64,000 bases of DNA from the NCBI GenBank assembly GCA_016704345.1, contig JADJAH010000013.1, forward strand, positions 124,001 to 188,000, written 5' to 3'. This document shows positions 18,946-29,900 of the stretch, piece by piece; the first letter of the stretch is position 1, and every line of letters starts with the position of its first letter. The stretch comes from Ignavibacteria bacterium (GTDB lineage: Bacteria > Bacteroidota > Ignavibacteria > Tepidaquicellales > Tepidaquicellaceae). The position numbers and the translations under genes were made by a program. A model generated the notes under the pieces. That model ran no database searches and was not told the DNA's origin. It worked only from the letters and a program-made list of their open reading frames with translations.

Positions 18946-19638
18946 TCAGCTTTGTGATTCTCCTTTGTGGGAATCTTTCGGAGAATCTTTTGTGTGCTTC
19001 ATTATCTTTGCATCAATAAGGAAGATCACATCTTCCGCTATGTTGGCGGCGTGGTCGGCAAGGCGCTCAATGTTTCTTGTTAGTGTCAGAATATGAGAAC
19101 AGGGGACTATCATTTCATTGTCTTCCTTCATTCTGTCTGTAAGCATATTAAATACTTCAGACTCAAGCCTGTCTATTTCTCTGTCAACTCTTATGATCTC
19201 CTTAGCAAGATCAGAATCTCCGTTCACAAAACAATCTATCGACATTCGGATTATTGCATGTACCTTACCGGCAAGCTCGTCAATTTTCATTTCATGAAGC
19301 AGATCAACATAGTCTTGCAGATATTTCGTCTTAAGTGAAACACTAACAGCGAGATCTCCCATTCTCTCCAGGTCGGTATTGATCATGAGTGAAGCCATGA
19401 TAAGACGCAGGTCGTAAGCCACAGGTTGCGTCAGTGCAAATATTCTCTGGCAGTGTTTGTCTATCCTTATCTCAAACTTATCAATCTCATCATCCTTTTG
19501 AATGACAGCTTCCGAGAGTTCAATATCTCCGTTGAACAATGCCCGGAACGAATCGCCGATTTGAGTTTCCACCAGGCTTCCCATTCGTATAATCTTTGAT
19601 TTCAGCTGTTCAAGTTCTTCTTGCAGGTATTGATACAT
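18946..19638 (-). CDS. phoU: Phosphate transport system regulator
   Basis: A 230-residue all-helical protein with two three-helix PhoU repeats. Family features are EELEQLKSKIIRMGSLVE at the N-terminus, the metal-binding EXXXD-type helices (KDDEIDKFEIRID and VDREIDRLESEV), and NIERLADHAANIAEDVIFL near the C-terminus. PhoU restrains the Pst transporter and the PhoR/PhoB response. It follows pstB by 44 bases on the same strand. No pstS, pstC or pstA is in the window. Confidence 0.92.
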   Translation of the reverse strand: MYQYLQEELEQLKSKIIRMGSLVETQIGDSFRALFNGDIELSEAVIQKDDEIDKFEIRIDKHCQRIFALTQPVAYDLRLIMASLMINTDLERMGDLAVSVSLKTKYLQDYVDLLHEMKIDELAGKVHAIIRMSIDCFVNGDSDLAKEIIRVDREIDRLESEVFNMLTDRMKEDNEMIVPCSHILTLTRNIERLADHAANIAEDVIFLIDAKIMKHTKDSPKDSHKGESQS

Positions 19639-19682
19639 TTCGCTTTGATTAAATTCTGATCAAATGTTTGCTGTATTCCGGA

Positions 19683-20438
19683 TCAACCAAACTTTCCGGA
19701 AATATAATTTTGTGTCTTTTCGTTTGTGGGTCGGGTGAACATTCTTGCTGTTTCTTCAAACTCAATAATTTCACCGGAAAGAAAAAAAGCGCAAAAGTCG
19801 CTGACTCTAGCTGCCTGTTGCATGTTGTGGGTTACTATGACAATAGTCAGGCTCTTTTTCAATTCATAAATCAGTTCTTCAACTTTAGCAGTTGAAATAG
19901 GATCAAGCGCGCTTGCAGGCTCATCCATCAAAAGTATATCAGGCTCTACTGCCAATGCTCTTGCAATGCACACTCTCTGTTGCTGTCCGCCGGAAAGCCC
20001 GATTGCAGAATCATTCAGCCTGTCCTTTACTTCATCCCATATGGCTGCTTTCTTGCAGCTATGCTCAACAATCTCATCAAGTGATTTCCGTTTACTAACA
20101 CCGTTAATTCTCGGACCGTATGCAATGTTCTCATAAATTGATTTTGGAAATGGATTGGATTTTTGAAATACCATTCCCACACGCTTCCTCAAAGAGACAA
20201 CATCGATGCCTTTGTCATAAATGTTTTCATCTCCGATTATCACCTCGCCTTCAATCCTGACGGAATCTATAAGATCGTTCAACCTGTTCAGCGTCCGGAG
20301 AAATGTTGACTTGCCGCAACCGGAAGGACCTATGAGCGCAGTTACATGATTCTCTTTGATCTTTATGTTAACATCTATTAGCGCCTGAGTTTTCCCGTAA
20401 AAGAGATTCAATCCGGTAGTCTTGATCTTATGTGACAT
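19683..20438 (-). CDS. pstB: Phosphate ABC transporter ATP-binding protein
   Basis: A 251-residue ABC ATPase with the full PstB pattern: GLNLFYGKTQAL, Walker A GPSGCGKST, TLNRLNDLI, the Q-loop VGMVFQKSNPFPKSIYENI, signature LSGGQQQR, Walker B ILLMDEPASALDP and the H-loop VIVTHNMQQAARVSD. It powers phosphate import with PstC/PstA. Here it is 15 bases downstream of lolD and upstream of phoU, so it is probably read from the lol transcript instead of a pst operon. Confidence 0.92.
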   Translation of the reverse strand: MSHKIKTTGLNLFYGKTQALIDVNIKIKENHVTALIGPSGCGKSTFLRTLNRLNDLIDSVRIEGEVIIGDENIYDKGIDVVSLRKRVGMVFQKSNPFPKSIYENIAYGPRINGVSKRKSLDEIVEHSCKKAAIWDEVKDRLNDSAIGLSGGQQQRVCIARALAVEPDILLMDEPASALDPISTAKVEELIYELKKSLTIVIVTHNMQQAARVSDFCAFFLSGEIIEFEETARMFTRPTNEKTQNYISGKFG

Positions 20439-20453
20439 TTATCTTCTTCAAAT

Positions 20454-21143
20454 TTATTCTGTCTCTATTGAATTCAACAATCGGGTGCCAATTACTTTGC
20501 CGTCCTGCAAACTGATTACTCTGTCGCATCGTGAAGCAAAACTGTCGTTATGTGTTACAATGATGAAGGTCTTTCCGAGTTTCTTTCTCAATTCAAATAT
20601 CAATTCCATTATGGCTTCGGAGTTTTCCGAGTCTAGATTTCCCGTCGGCTCGTCAGCAAGAATCAGCCCCGGTGAATTTACAAGAGCTCGTGCTATTGCA
20701 ACTCTCTGCGATTCTCCTCCCGAGAGTTCTGACGGTTTGTGATTCATCCTGTTCTTTAGCCCCACTTCAGCAAGCATTCTTTCTGCCGCGGACTTGTCAT
20801 CCCTGCCACCGATCATTGAGGCGATCATCACATTTTCCAGAGCAGTAAATTCAGGAAGCAGATGGTGAAACTGAAAAATGAATCCAATTTCTTTGTTCCT
20901 GAATTCCGAGATCTTCTTGTCATTTAAGTTCATCACTTCACTGCCGTTGAACTCATAAGTTCCTGAATCAGGTCTGTCGAGAGTTCCGATGATGTGGAGG
21001 AGCGTACTCTTGCCGGCGCCGGATTGTCCTACTATGGCAACAATCTCACCTTTGCCAACCTGAAGGTCTATCCCTTTAAGAACTTCAAGCCGCTCGGTAC
21101 CGCTGATTCCGTATGACTTCTTTATGTTAGTTAGCCTGAGCAA
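20454..21143 (-). CDS. lolD: Lipoprotein-release / MacB-type ABC ATPase
   Basis: A 229-residue ATPase of the LolD/MacB group. Motifs are Walker A GQSGAGKST, Q-loop IGFIFQFHHLLPEFTALENV (the HLLPEFTALENVM stretch is LolD-typical), signature LSGGESQR and Walker B LILADEPTGNLD. With the adjacent permease it would release lipoproteins from the inner membrane to LolA. It is 41 bases after the permease gene on the same strand. Confidence 0.88.
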   Translation of the reverse strand: MLRLTNIKKSYGISGTERLEVLKGIDLQVGKGEIVAIVGQSGAGKSTLLHIIGTLDRPDSGTYEFNGSEVMNLNDKKISEFRNKEIGFIFQFHHLLPEFTALENVMIASMIGGRDDKSAAERMLAEVGLKNRMNHKPSELSGGESQRVAIARALVNSPGLILADEPTGNLDSENSEAIMELIFELRKKLGKTFIIVTHNDSFASRCDRVISLQDGKVIGTRLLNSIETE

Positions 21144-21184
21144 TCTTTCAAATGAATAATTTTAAAGTGTATCGTCAGCAATTC

Positions 21185-22414
21185 TTACTCCCATCTAATA
21201 GCGCTTACAGGTTCAAGTGCAGCTGCCCTTCTTGAAGGATACAGTGACGCAAGAAAACATAAGAGCAAAGCAGCAAGAGGCACTAAAATCAGATCTATGA
21301 TCCTCATCTCAACAGGCAATGCATCTATTTTATATGTCAGCGGGTCGAGTTTGTAAAATTCAAAATATTTTTGCCCTAGAGTCACCAATATACCAATTGC
21401 CGTGCCTGCCAGCATTCCAATAATCCCGACCGAAATTCCTTCGTACAAAAATATTTTTGTGATCATTCCATCAGTTGCACCAATCGCCTTTAATACTCCT
21501 ATGTCCCGCTTCTTTTCAATTACCGTCATAGTGAGCGAGCCAAGTATGTTGAATGAAGCTACGGCAATGATAAGACTCAATATCAGATACACCGTAATTC
21601 TTTCCACTTTCAGTATCGAATAAAAATCTGCATGAAGATCATACCATGTCTGAACACTAAAACCGCTGCCGAGATTTTCAATAAGTTTCTCTTTCACATT
21701 CTGTGAATTGCTAATGTCAGGAATTCTCAATTCAATGCCATTTACTTTGCTTCCGAGGTTAAACAATTCCTGAGACTTGGCGAGTGAAATGAAAGCAAAA
21801 TTTCCGTCGTATTCTTTGTTGTCTGAATCATAAACACCCTTGATAACAAACTGGGCTGATTTAGGATCAACAAACTGTGTTAGAGATTTCTCCAATCCCA
21901 GCGGGCTTAATATTGTTATTGTATCTCCGGGCATTGACTTGAGCTTGTTAAGAAGCGAGAATCCTATCACAACTCCCCCGATTCCTCCTTCATCACTTAA
22001 ATCAAACTCCCCGAATCTTACTATATCTTTTATGCCTGAGACAGAAGATACACCGTCCGGTTCAACGCCTTTGATTACAACCACCTCATTACTCTTGTTT
22101 GTGGCAAGCATTCCTTTGTTCATTGTGTAAACAGATGCATTCTCATATCCGAGATCACGGATTCTGCTTTCGAGCTGCTTGTATTCGGCTACATTCCCTT
22201 CGCCTGATGCTTCCACTCTCAGATGTGGATCAAAGTTTATCAGCATACCGGTAACCTTACTGCTGAATCCGTTGAATACTGAAAGCACAATTATGAGCGC
22301 GGCAACACCAACGGTTACTCCAAGAACGGAGATCAGCGAAATAACAGTAATGAAATTGAATTTCTTTTTTGAGAACAGATATCTCTTTGCTATGAAGAAT
22401 TCAGGGCTCGTCAT
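21185..22414 (-). CDS. Lipoprotein-releasing ABC permease (LolC/LolE family)
   Basis: A 409-residue permease with one N-terminal membrane helix (NFITVISLISVLGVTVGVAALIIVLSVFNGF), a periplasmic MacB-like domain of about 210 residues, and three C-terminal helices with FtsX-type sequence (GVLKAIGATDGMI; LYPSRRAAALEPVSAIRWE). This is the LolC/LolE architecture. Only one permease gene is present, so a homodimer, or a combined LolF type as in many bacteria outside Gammaproteobacteria, is likely. It lies between the SbnI-like gene and lolD. Confidence 0.88.
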   Translation of the reverse strand: MTSPEFFIAKRYLFSKKKFNFITVISLISVLGVTVGVAALIIVLSVFNGFSSKVTGMLINFDPHLRVEASGEGNVAEYKQLESRIRDLGYENASVYTMNKGMLATNKSNEVVVIKGVEPDGVSSVSGIKDIVRFGEFDLSDEGGIGGVVIGFSLLNKLKSMPGDTITILSPLGLEKSLTQFVDPKSAQFVIKGVYDSDNKEYDGNFAFISLAKSQELFNLGSKVNGIELRIPDISNSQNVKEKLIENLGSGFSVQTWYDLHADFYSILKVERITVYLILSLIIAVASFNILGSLTMTVIEKKRDIGVLKAIGATDGMITKIFLYEGISVGIIGMLAGTAIGILVTLGQKYFEFYKLDPLTYKIDALPVEMRIIDLILVPLAALLLCFLASLYPSRRAAALEPVSAIRWE

Positions 22415-22432
22415 TTCTTTTTAGTCCCGGCT

Positions 22433-23269
22433 CTATTCATCAAATACAATTACAGATTCCTGATACTGTCGCACTTTATTCTTATCGATCTTATCTGTTA
22501 AGAGTTTCTTGAGTTCTTCCTGCTTTCCCTTTATGTTGTTTTCGCTTCGAAGTTTTCTGATTTCATATTTTACATGCAGAACCCTGTTAACAACCTTGTG
22601 CCGTGAAATTCCTGCGGGCAGTCTGAAGTCGCTGTTTGCAATTTCTATTATGTGATGTTTCTTGAAGCTCGGAAAAACTATCAACGTGCCCTTTCGCCTT
22701 GTGTACTTGCGAAGCTCAGAAAATTTAATTTCACTTTCCGACCTGTCGAAATCAAACTTTTTGAAGTACAATCTTGTAATTGCATCAAGTTCGCTTATAA
22801 GCTTGTCCATTGCGGGAGACAACTTTATCAGAATGCTCTCATCTGATATCAGATCCGCAGCAAGCAGATAATGAAATTTGTTCTCTATTTCCGCAAGGCC
22901 GTGAGCATGTCCCATGTGACAGTATTCGAGACCGAGCCTGCTGCAAAGTGCTTTGATGCGGTCAATTGTAAAATCATACACCAGATGATCCCACTTGTCA
23001 AGTCTCAAGCTTCTGGTTCCGTAGTCTATCACCTGCGCCAGTATAAGTTTGCAGCCGATGCTCTTGAGAGACCCGTACCTGTTTGCGCCGTCAAGAAGGA
23101 TCAGTTCATTCTCATGCCTGCCAACGATAACGGGATTGAATAAGTATTTTGATTTTGAGATTCTGTTGTAAATGTTTCTTAGACGGATATTCTCGGTGGC
23201 TTCATGAAGCATGATGTCGGAAAGCTTTAATAGCTCGAGATCAAAATAATTTTCAGTGTAATTTATCAA
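22433..23269 (-). CDS. SbnI/SerK-like ParB-sulfiredoxin-fold protein
   Basis: A 278-residue protein with a ParB/Srx-type N-terminal domain. The sequence LLDGANRYGSLKSIGCKLIL (about residues 58-77) followed by AQVIDY matches the DGANR variant of the ParB DGxxR box seen in SbnI, a siderophore-locus regulator that phosphorylates free serine, and in related SerK kinases. The C-terminal part (TLIVFPSFKKHHIIEIANSDFRLPAGISRHKVVNRVLH) is also typical of this family. No siderophore or O-phosphoserine pathway genes are nearby, so serine kinase or regulator function is inferred. It is 18 bases upstream of the lol permease gene. Confidence 0.65.
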   Translation of the reverse strand: MINYTENYFDLELLKLSDIMLHEATENIRLRNIYNRISKSKYLFNPVIVGRHENELILLDGANRYGSLKSIGCKLILAQVIDYGTRSLRLDKWDHLVYDFTIDRIKALCSRLGLEYCHMGHAHGLAEIENKFHYLLAADLISDESILIKLSPAMDKLISELDAITRLYFKKFDFDRSESEIKFSELRKYTRRKGTLIVFPSFKKHHIIEIANSDFRLPAGISRHKVVNRVLHVKYEIRKLRSENNIKGKQEELKKLLTDKIDKNKVRQYQESVIVFDE

Positions 23270-23313
23270 TCGTCAGATTTTTGTAATGCAATTTGTTTGT
23301 CGAATTAAGTGTG

Positions 23314-24651
23314 CTATGAAGGCTTTTTCGCAAACTCGATCAGTCCTTGTTTATTCAGTCCAACCATAATAACATCTCCCGGCAGGAAGTCGGCATTCAG
23401 GATTTTTTCAGATAGAACATTTACAATGTGTTTCTGTATTGTTCGCTTCAGAGGTCTTGCTCCGTAAGCAATATCATATCCGAGCTTGCCAAGCCAGTCC
23501 TTAACTTCGTCATCAAATATGATCTTCATATTATTCCTCTCAACTCGTTCCTGAAGATGTTTAAGCTGCAGGTCAACTATCTCTCTTATTTCTTTTTCCG
23601 TGAGCGGTTTGAAGACAATTATCTCGTCAACCCTGTTTAGAAACTCCGGCCTTATCGTAGCCTTCAGCATGTCCATCAATTGTACTCTTAATTCTCCTAT
23701 AACCTGATCTCTGTTTGAAGGCGTAATATCTTGAAGTCTTTCCTGTATAAGATGTGAACCGAGATTGGAAGTCATGATGATGATAGTGTTCTTGAAGTTG
23801 ACTGTCTTTCCCTTTGAGTCAGTCAGTCTTCCTTCATCAAGCACTTGCAGGAGTACATTGAACACATCCGGATGCGCCTTCTCAATCTCGTCAAGAAGCA
23901 CAACGCTGTATGGCTTCCTTCTGACTGCCTCTGTAAGTTGTCCGCCTTCTTCGTAACCGACATATCCGGGAGGAGCTCCGATCAATCTCGATACAGAATG
24001 TTTTTCCATATACTCGCTCATATCAATCCTTACAATTGCTTTCTCATCGTCAAATAAAAATTCTGCTAATGCTCTTGCCAGCTCTGTCTTACCAACACCG
24101 GTTGTTCCAAGAAAAATGAACGAGCCGATAGGTCTGTCCTCGTCCTGAAGTCCGGCGCGTGATCTCCTGATAGCATTTGAAACGGCAACGACTGCATCAT
24201 CCTGGCCGATTACTCTCATCTTGAGATTATCTTCCATGTGAATAAGCTTCTCTCTTTCTCCTTCAAGCATCCTTGTCACCGGTATTCCCGTCCACTTTGA
24301 AACTATCTCCGCAATATCTTCGGCATCTACTTCCTCTTTGAGCATCTTATTATTCTTTTGAATCTGTGCAAGCTCATCTGTCTTTGTTCCAATTCTCTTT
24401 TCAGTTTCAGGGATCTTCCCGTATCTAAACTCTGCAACCTTGGCAAGATTTCCTTCGCGTTCATATCTGTCAGCTTCAGTCTTTAGCAACTCAATTTCTT
24501 CCTTTGACGAACGGATAGATTTTATTAAGTCTTTCTCAAGGTTCCAATGAGAGACCAGTGCATTTCTTTCCTCAGAAAGCTCTGCAAGTTCTCTTTCGAT
24601 TTCTTCAAGACGTAATTTTGTAGGATTATCTTTGGAAGATTCTTTTGCCAT
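23314..24651 (-). CDS. clpB: ClpB C-terminal half (M-domain plus second AAA+ domain), separate gene
   Basis: A 445-residue protein equal to the second half of the ClpB disaggregase. It starts MAKESSKDNPTKLRLEEIER inside the coiled-coil middle domain, continues with YGKIPETEKRI and IVSKWTGIPVTRMLEGEREK, then the second AAA+ domain: Walker A GTTGVGKT (usually GPTGVGKT), pore loop GAPPGYVGYEEGG, Walker B SVVLLDEIEKAH, sensor and arginine-finger region RPEFLNRVDEIIVF, and sensor-2 YGARPLKRTIQ. The ClpN domain and first AAA+ domain are absent here; they are encoded at 53903-55213 on the other strand. The two proteins together (881 residues) match a whole ClpB of about 860. It has its own ATG; about 190 non-coding bases separate it from rnr. 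Confidence 0.93.
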   Translation of the reverse strand: MAKESSKDNPTKLRLEEIERELAELSEERNALVSHWNLEKDLIKSIRSSKEEIELLKTEADRYEREGNLAKVAEFRYGKIPETEKRIGTKTDELAQIQKNNKMLKEEVDAEDIAEIVSKWTGIPVTRMLEGEREKLIHMEDNLKMRVIGQDDAVVAVSNAIRRSRAGLQDEDRPIGSFIFLGTTGVGKTELARALAEFLFDDEKAIVRIDMSEYMEKHSVSRLIGAPPGYVGYEEGGQLTEAVRRKPYSVVLLDEIEKAHPDVFNVLLQVLDEGRLTDSKGKTVNFKNTIIIMTSNLGSHLIQERLQDITPSNRDQVIGELRVQLMDMLKATIRPEFLNRVDEIIVFKPLTEKEIREIVDLQLKHLQERVERNNMKIIFDDEVKDWLGKLGYDIAYGARPLKRTIQKHIVNVLSEKILNADFLPGDVIMVGLNKQGLIEFAKKPS

Positions 24652-24718
24652 ATTTCGTGAAAATTTAGACGAAAATTAAGAAATTTTGACTCTATAAACT
24701 ACACACTAATCCCTGTCC

Positions 24719-24750
24719 AAGTCATGCGCAGAAGTAAATTGCGCTGACTT
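24719..24750. repeat. Small hairpin between damaged rnr and clpB C-half
   Basis: AAGTCATGCGCA (24719-24730) pairs with TGCGCTGACTT (24740-24750) with one bulge. It lies in the interval where the proposed inversion endpoint falls. No T-tract follows in the rnr direction, so terminator function is uncertain. Confidence 0.4.
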
Positions 24751-24840
24751 GAGGCTGTTTTGAAGCCAATCTATAATATCAATTTGTTAAGTCCTGTTTT
24801 CTTCCTTGCTCGGGATGCCATGATCGAATTTTCTGAACGG

Positions 24841-26982
24841 TCACACTAATGCGAAATCAATCTTCCGGGTCTCCATATTTGCTCTGATGATCTGTACTCT
24901 TACCTTTTGTCCTGCCCTGTATGACTTACCTTTTCTTCTTCCGGTAGCTGTCTTGCGTCGTTCATCATAATCGTAGTAATCATCATCCAGGTCTCTGAAG
25001 CGAACCATGCCCTCAACAAGAATATCCATGATCTCAACAAACATTCCAAAGTGAACGACTGATGAGATGATCCCTTCATACTCATCTCCTATGTGCTCGC
25101 CAATATACTGTGTTTGTGTAAGCTTGATCGATTCACGCTCGGAAATCTCAGCGTTGTGCTCTTTTATCGAGCAGTGTCTGCAAAGATCCGGAAGATCTTT
25201 TTTTATTGATTCAATATGCGGGTTGGATAATTCTTCCGGTTTAAGATATTTCTTTAGAAGTCTGTGAACAATCAGATCGGGATATCTGCGAATCGGTGAA
25301 GTAAAATGGGTGTAATCAAAAAATCCAAGTCCGTAATGACCTATGTTTCGCGGAGAATAGATCGCCTTTGCCATTGACCTGATGAGAAGATCATTGATGA
25401 TAAATTCTTCCGGCTTGTCTTTAATATTTTCAAGCAGTTCCCTCAATGAATTCTTGTCATCAGCTTTCAGGTTATAACCAAACTGCTTCACAAATTCGGC
25501 AAGCTCTTCAAGTTTTTCTTTGTTCGGAACATCATGTACTCTGTAAACGAAAGGCAGAGACTTCTTGATTTCTTTAGATAACTTATTCACATATTGAGTC
25601 GCACACTTGTTTGCAAGCAGCATAAATTCTTCGATCAGTCTCATTGATTCCAGTCGATGCTTCACTACTATGTCTATGATATTATCGTTCTTGTCAAACT
25701 TAAACTTCACCTCGTTTGAATCAAAATCAAGACTTTCACTCTCCAGCCGTTTGAGTGTAATAGATTTGCTGATCTTGTGCATAAGTTGGAGCTCTTTACT
25801 GAAATCACCCTTGCCGGTTTCAATAATCTTCTGTGCTTCTTCATAAGTGAATCTTCTCTTACTGTTTATCAATGTCTCGGCAATTTCGTAACCCTTCACA
25901 GCAAAGCGCTTTGACAAGTTAATGAAGATAGAGAATGTGGGTCTGTCTTCATTTGGTTTAAGAGAACACAGTTCGTTCGAAAGTTTTTCCGGAAGCATTG
26001 GAATAACATTGCGGACAAGATATACACTTGTCGCGCGTTTAAGAGCTTCAGCATCAAGAGCAGTTCCTTCTTTTACATAATGTGAAACATCTGCAATGTG
26101 AACTCCAAGTCTGTAAGACCCGTCTTCAAGAACTTCTATTGAGACTGCGTCATCAAAGTCCCTTAGCATCTTCAGGATCAATCGTAAATATTACTTTTTC
26201 TCTAAGGTCAATTCTTCCGTTGGCATCAATTGTTCCTGAGATGTCTTTTGCTTCATTCAATACATCTTTAGGGAATTGTTTCACCAATCCGTATTGAAGC
26301 ATGATCGACTTTTCTTCAGTTGCTTTTTCGCCGGGTTTGCCGATTACTTTTCTATCTTGGCAGTAAGTTCCGCATTTTCATCAGTCAGATCTGAAGGATT
26401 GTCAAGCCGAGCAAATACTTTGTCTCCATGCTTAGCGCCTCCGTAATTCTTCGGCATGACATATACGTCTCTTCGAACCTCACGTGAGTCGGGAGTTATA
26501 ACGCCATACTTCCGGTGGTCTTCAAACTTTCCGGAAAATTTAACATCCTTGGCATTCAGTATGCTCACGATCTTAGCAAGCTGCTCATTGTCTTCCGACA
26601 TCATGAGTTTGTATTCGACAGAATCTCCTACTCTCAGCTTGAAGCCTTTAGGATTACTGATCTTTATCATATCCTCGAACTTATCGCTGCTTCCGGTCTT
26701 CACAACATTCCTTCCGTCTTTTCCATAGTCAATCGTTCCGATATGGATATTTGAAGGCAGTTTATCATGTGAAGGTTTCTTGCTAGAATTTGCCTTTCCT
26801 GCAGTATAATATTTCCCTTCCTTCGAGATGCTATTCTCATTTAGAAGTGATTGAAGTCCGCTTCTGAATGACCCTCTGTGTGCAGTCCGCAGATCAAGCC
26901 TTTTGAAAATGGAAGCTGCTTTGAATGACTTGTCTCTGTTCTGCAGTAGAAAGTCCAGTATTTTATCTTTGATGTTGATGAT
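24841..26982 (-). pseudogene. rnr: RNase R with two frameshifts and no usual start codon
   Basis: Three pieces in different frames add up to about 713 residues, normal for this 3'-5' exoribonuclease. Piece one (from about 26982 to 26344) holds a winged helix (DKSFKAASIFKRLDLRTAH) and cold-shock domains (IGTIDYGKDGRNVV). It ends at TAA where the family continues as VIGKPGEKATEE in another frame (26343-26161). A second shift at GGG near 26160 joins IFTIDPEDAK to DFDDAVSIEVLEDGSYRLG, the RNB catalytic core, and an S1 domain to the stop at 24841. Upstream of piece one the frame has ATT and ATC codons but no ATG, GTG or TTG before the tamB stop. Decay or sequence error are both open. Confidence 0.8.
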
Positions 26983-26984
26983 GT

Positions 26985-29900
26985 TTAAAATTTAATTCTG
27001 TAATAAATTTGAGCTCCGACTCTTGAGCCGGAAATCGTTGATGATGAACTGCTTGATGAGAAATCAATCGGGTCATAGATCCTTTCAACTCTCAAGACAA
27101 GATTGTTAGACAAAGTCTTGGAGTTCAGAAGTTTTCCCAAAGGATAATCAACAATGAAATCAGTATTTGAAATGCCTTTGAACAACTGTCCGCCGAATCT
27201 TACAATGGCATCTCCGAAAGCGGCCGTGAAGCGTATGTCAGCATTCTCGGCAATACTTCCGTCTTGAGAATCTACATAGCTTACATCGGTATTGATCAGA
27301 AATAGAAGAACCTTTTCCAACTCTGAAGAAAGAAAGCCGGACAAGTATGATGTACCAATGTTTACCCAAAGTGTAGAACTCTGTGAAAAAGTAAGCTGAT
27401 CCTGAAACTTCCCAAACAAAAGATAAGATATGGCATCACTCGCAGCGTTCTGTCCGGTTTCTTTTGTTCCAAATCTCTCAAGTGAAATGTCAATCTTAGG
27501 ATTCATGGCAGGTCCGGTCACAGCAAGGTAAATCAAGACTTCGTCAAAAAAACTTTGTATGCCTGAAGCATTTTCTGAAACTACGCCTTTATAATTTGCC
27601 TCTATGTCAAGTTCGGGATTTGTAACAGGACCGTTAAAGACAACTTTTCCTGTTGCATCAAACTTTCTGAAGAATCTGTAATAGCAATTGTTACCAAGAG
27701 TCACAGTTCCGCGGGCGGCAATATTGGTCTCCCGGTTATCCACATACAAATCTGTCTTGATCTCGCCAAAGAATTCCTGCTGTGACCTTTCATTTACAAT
27801 GAATCGCAGGAAGACATTATCTGATGTAGTTACATACACATTGTAAATGAAAGCTCCCGACTTTTCGCGCGCAATTTTCTTGATGGGAGCCGTATTTGTA
27901 GAAATGTACAATACTTTCTCGAATGGATTGAGATTCAGATTTGTAAGCACAAGCATACTGTCTTTTCTCTCTTTCAAAACTCTGTTTACTACCTGACCTT
28001 CCTTCAGCACAGAATCAATGATCACACCGTAGCTAAAATCATCATCATAGATCTTGTATGCTTCCTGAATAAAAGGATTGAATGAAACATTGCCTTTGAC
28101 CAGCAACAGGTTTCCGGTCAGATCAAATCTGCCTTCTCTTCCCGTAAGAAGTAAACCGGGCTTGCCGCTGCCAACCCACAAGTCACCGGCTATTCCAAGT
28201 TCTGTAGTGCCGTTGTCTTTATCAAAAGCTTTGATGTCTCCTGTCATATCGAGTCTGATATCATTCAGCTTCAGGCCGGTTAGATCAACATACCCAGAGG
28301 CAGAGATGAATCTTGAAGGTTCTTCAGCAGAGAACAGATGCGAATTTTTTATTATGAGTTTCTCATTGTTGGTTTCAACATTAGCATCGAAACTATATTT
28401 CATCTTCGTCAGTGTCACACTTATTTTCCCTGAATCAACTCTCATGTTACCTGAGAGATTTGGCTTTTCAGCTTTGCCCAGTATGCTGATACTTCCATCA
28501 AGTGTACCTTCAAAACCCTTTGTGTATGGAAGCAGCTGTTGAAATACTTTGATCTGAAAATTGTCGGCAACTGCAGACAGATTCACATCTTTATCAAGAA
28601 ATACTTCTCTTCTTTCTTTCAGATTAGTAGTGTCATCCTCAAAAGTCAGTATCATTGGAAGATTTCCCTTTATGCTGAAGTCACCGGTATTGTTGATGTT
28701 TGTGAAAGTGATGTCTGAGACAGCATTGTCATTCTCGTAGCTGAGATTTGCATCAAGTCTCCCTATCCTTGTAGAGCCATATCTTAAAATATCTGAGATT
28801 GCAATGATCTTAAAATATGGATCACGAAGCGTACCATTAAAATCTATTTCGAGATTTCTGATATTTCCAAGCAGTGTATTGGTTGAATCAACAACCTGAT
28901 TGCCCAATAACAGCGAATAAGTTTCAACTTTCAGATTCTTGCCAGTCAGTTTCAATGAGCTTGAATCCTTTATCGAATAAAATCCGTCAACTGATAATCG
29001 CTGTCCAAGACTGGTAATGGAAAATGTCCTGAAATTTATGCCTTCAATGGAATCATTCGAAACATATTGAATCGAAAGGTCTTTATTGTTGGAAAGGCTG
29101 AAGTCTTTATGCTGAAGCACCAGAGTATCAAATGTTGCTATCATGGAATCCTTAATTGACAGAACAGTAAACAATTTCAAAACGCTGTCTTTATGTGCTG
29201 TTAAGGCAATTGAATCTTTGCCATCAATGACAAATAGTTCAGCGTCAACAGAATCAACCCTGAATCCTGAGAAGAACATTGATGGAGCTCGCAGATTCAT
29301 ATCTGCGTAGAATCCCTGAAGTCCCGGCAAAGCTGTATTGTTTCTTATAAGGAAATTCAAGGGAAGCGTATCTGCTGCAATAGAAGAATCCGTAAAGTTT
29401 AAGTCTTGAAGATATCCTTCAGTGTTAAGAGTAAACATTCCGCAACTATCGGAAATATGTCCAGTCAAAAATCCTTTCACAATGACATCTATGCTGTCAA
29501 GATAACTCTTAATAGCATTTGGATTCTTAATGTTCAATTTGTAATTCAGATAGAACTCATTGCAACCCGATGATGACAACGGCACCGTGAGTAAAAATGT
29601 TGTGTCTGGAGTTTCATCTTTTTCAAAAGCTATCATCAGGCTCTCAATATTTCTTTGCAGAGATTCTGCAATTTGTGAGAATCCGAAGTTCCCATCAATT
29701 TCAATATCGGCAAAGTCATTTAACAGATCGATCTTCTTCATATTGCCGGATCCTGATTCCAGAACAATATTCCCGGCAGGTATTTCTATTCCGGCAAAAG
29801 TTGACTGCCTCATATCAATCTTGTAATTGCCTGCAAGCTTGTCCGGATCAAAACCCCGGCCGTTCACGTCAAAATTAAAATTCAGATTGCTCTTCTGTGA

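Noticed and set aside
24841..26181. 446-residue RNase II-like gene as a separate protein
   Set aside because: Sequence just upstream in other frames supplies the missing RNase R domains in order, so it is one damaged gene.
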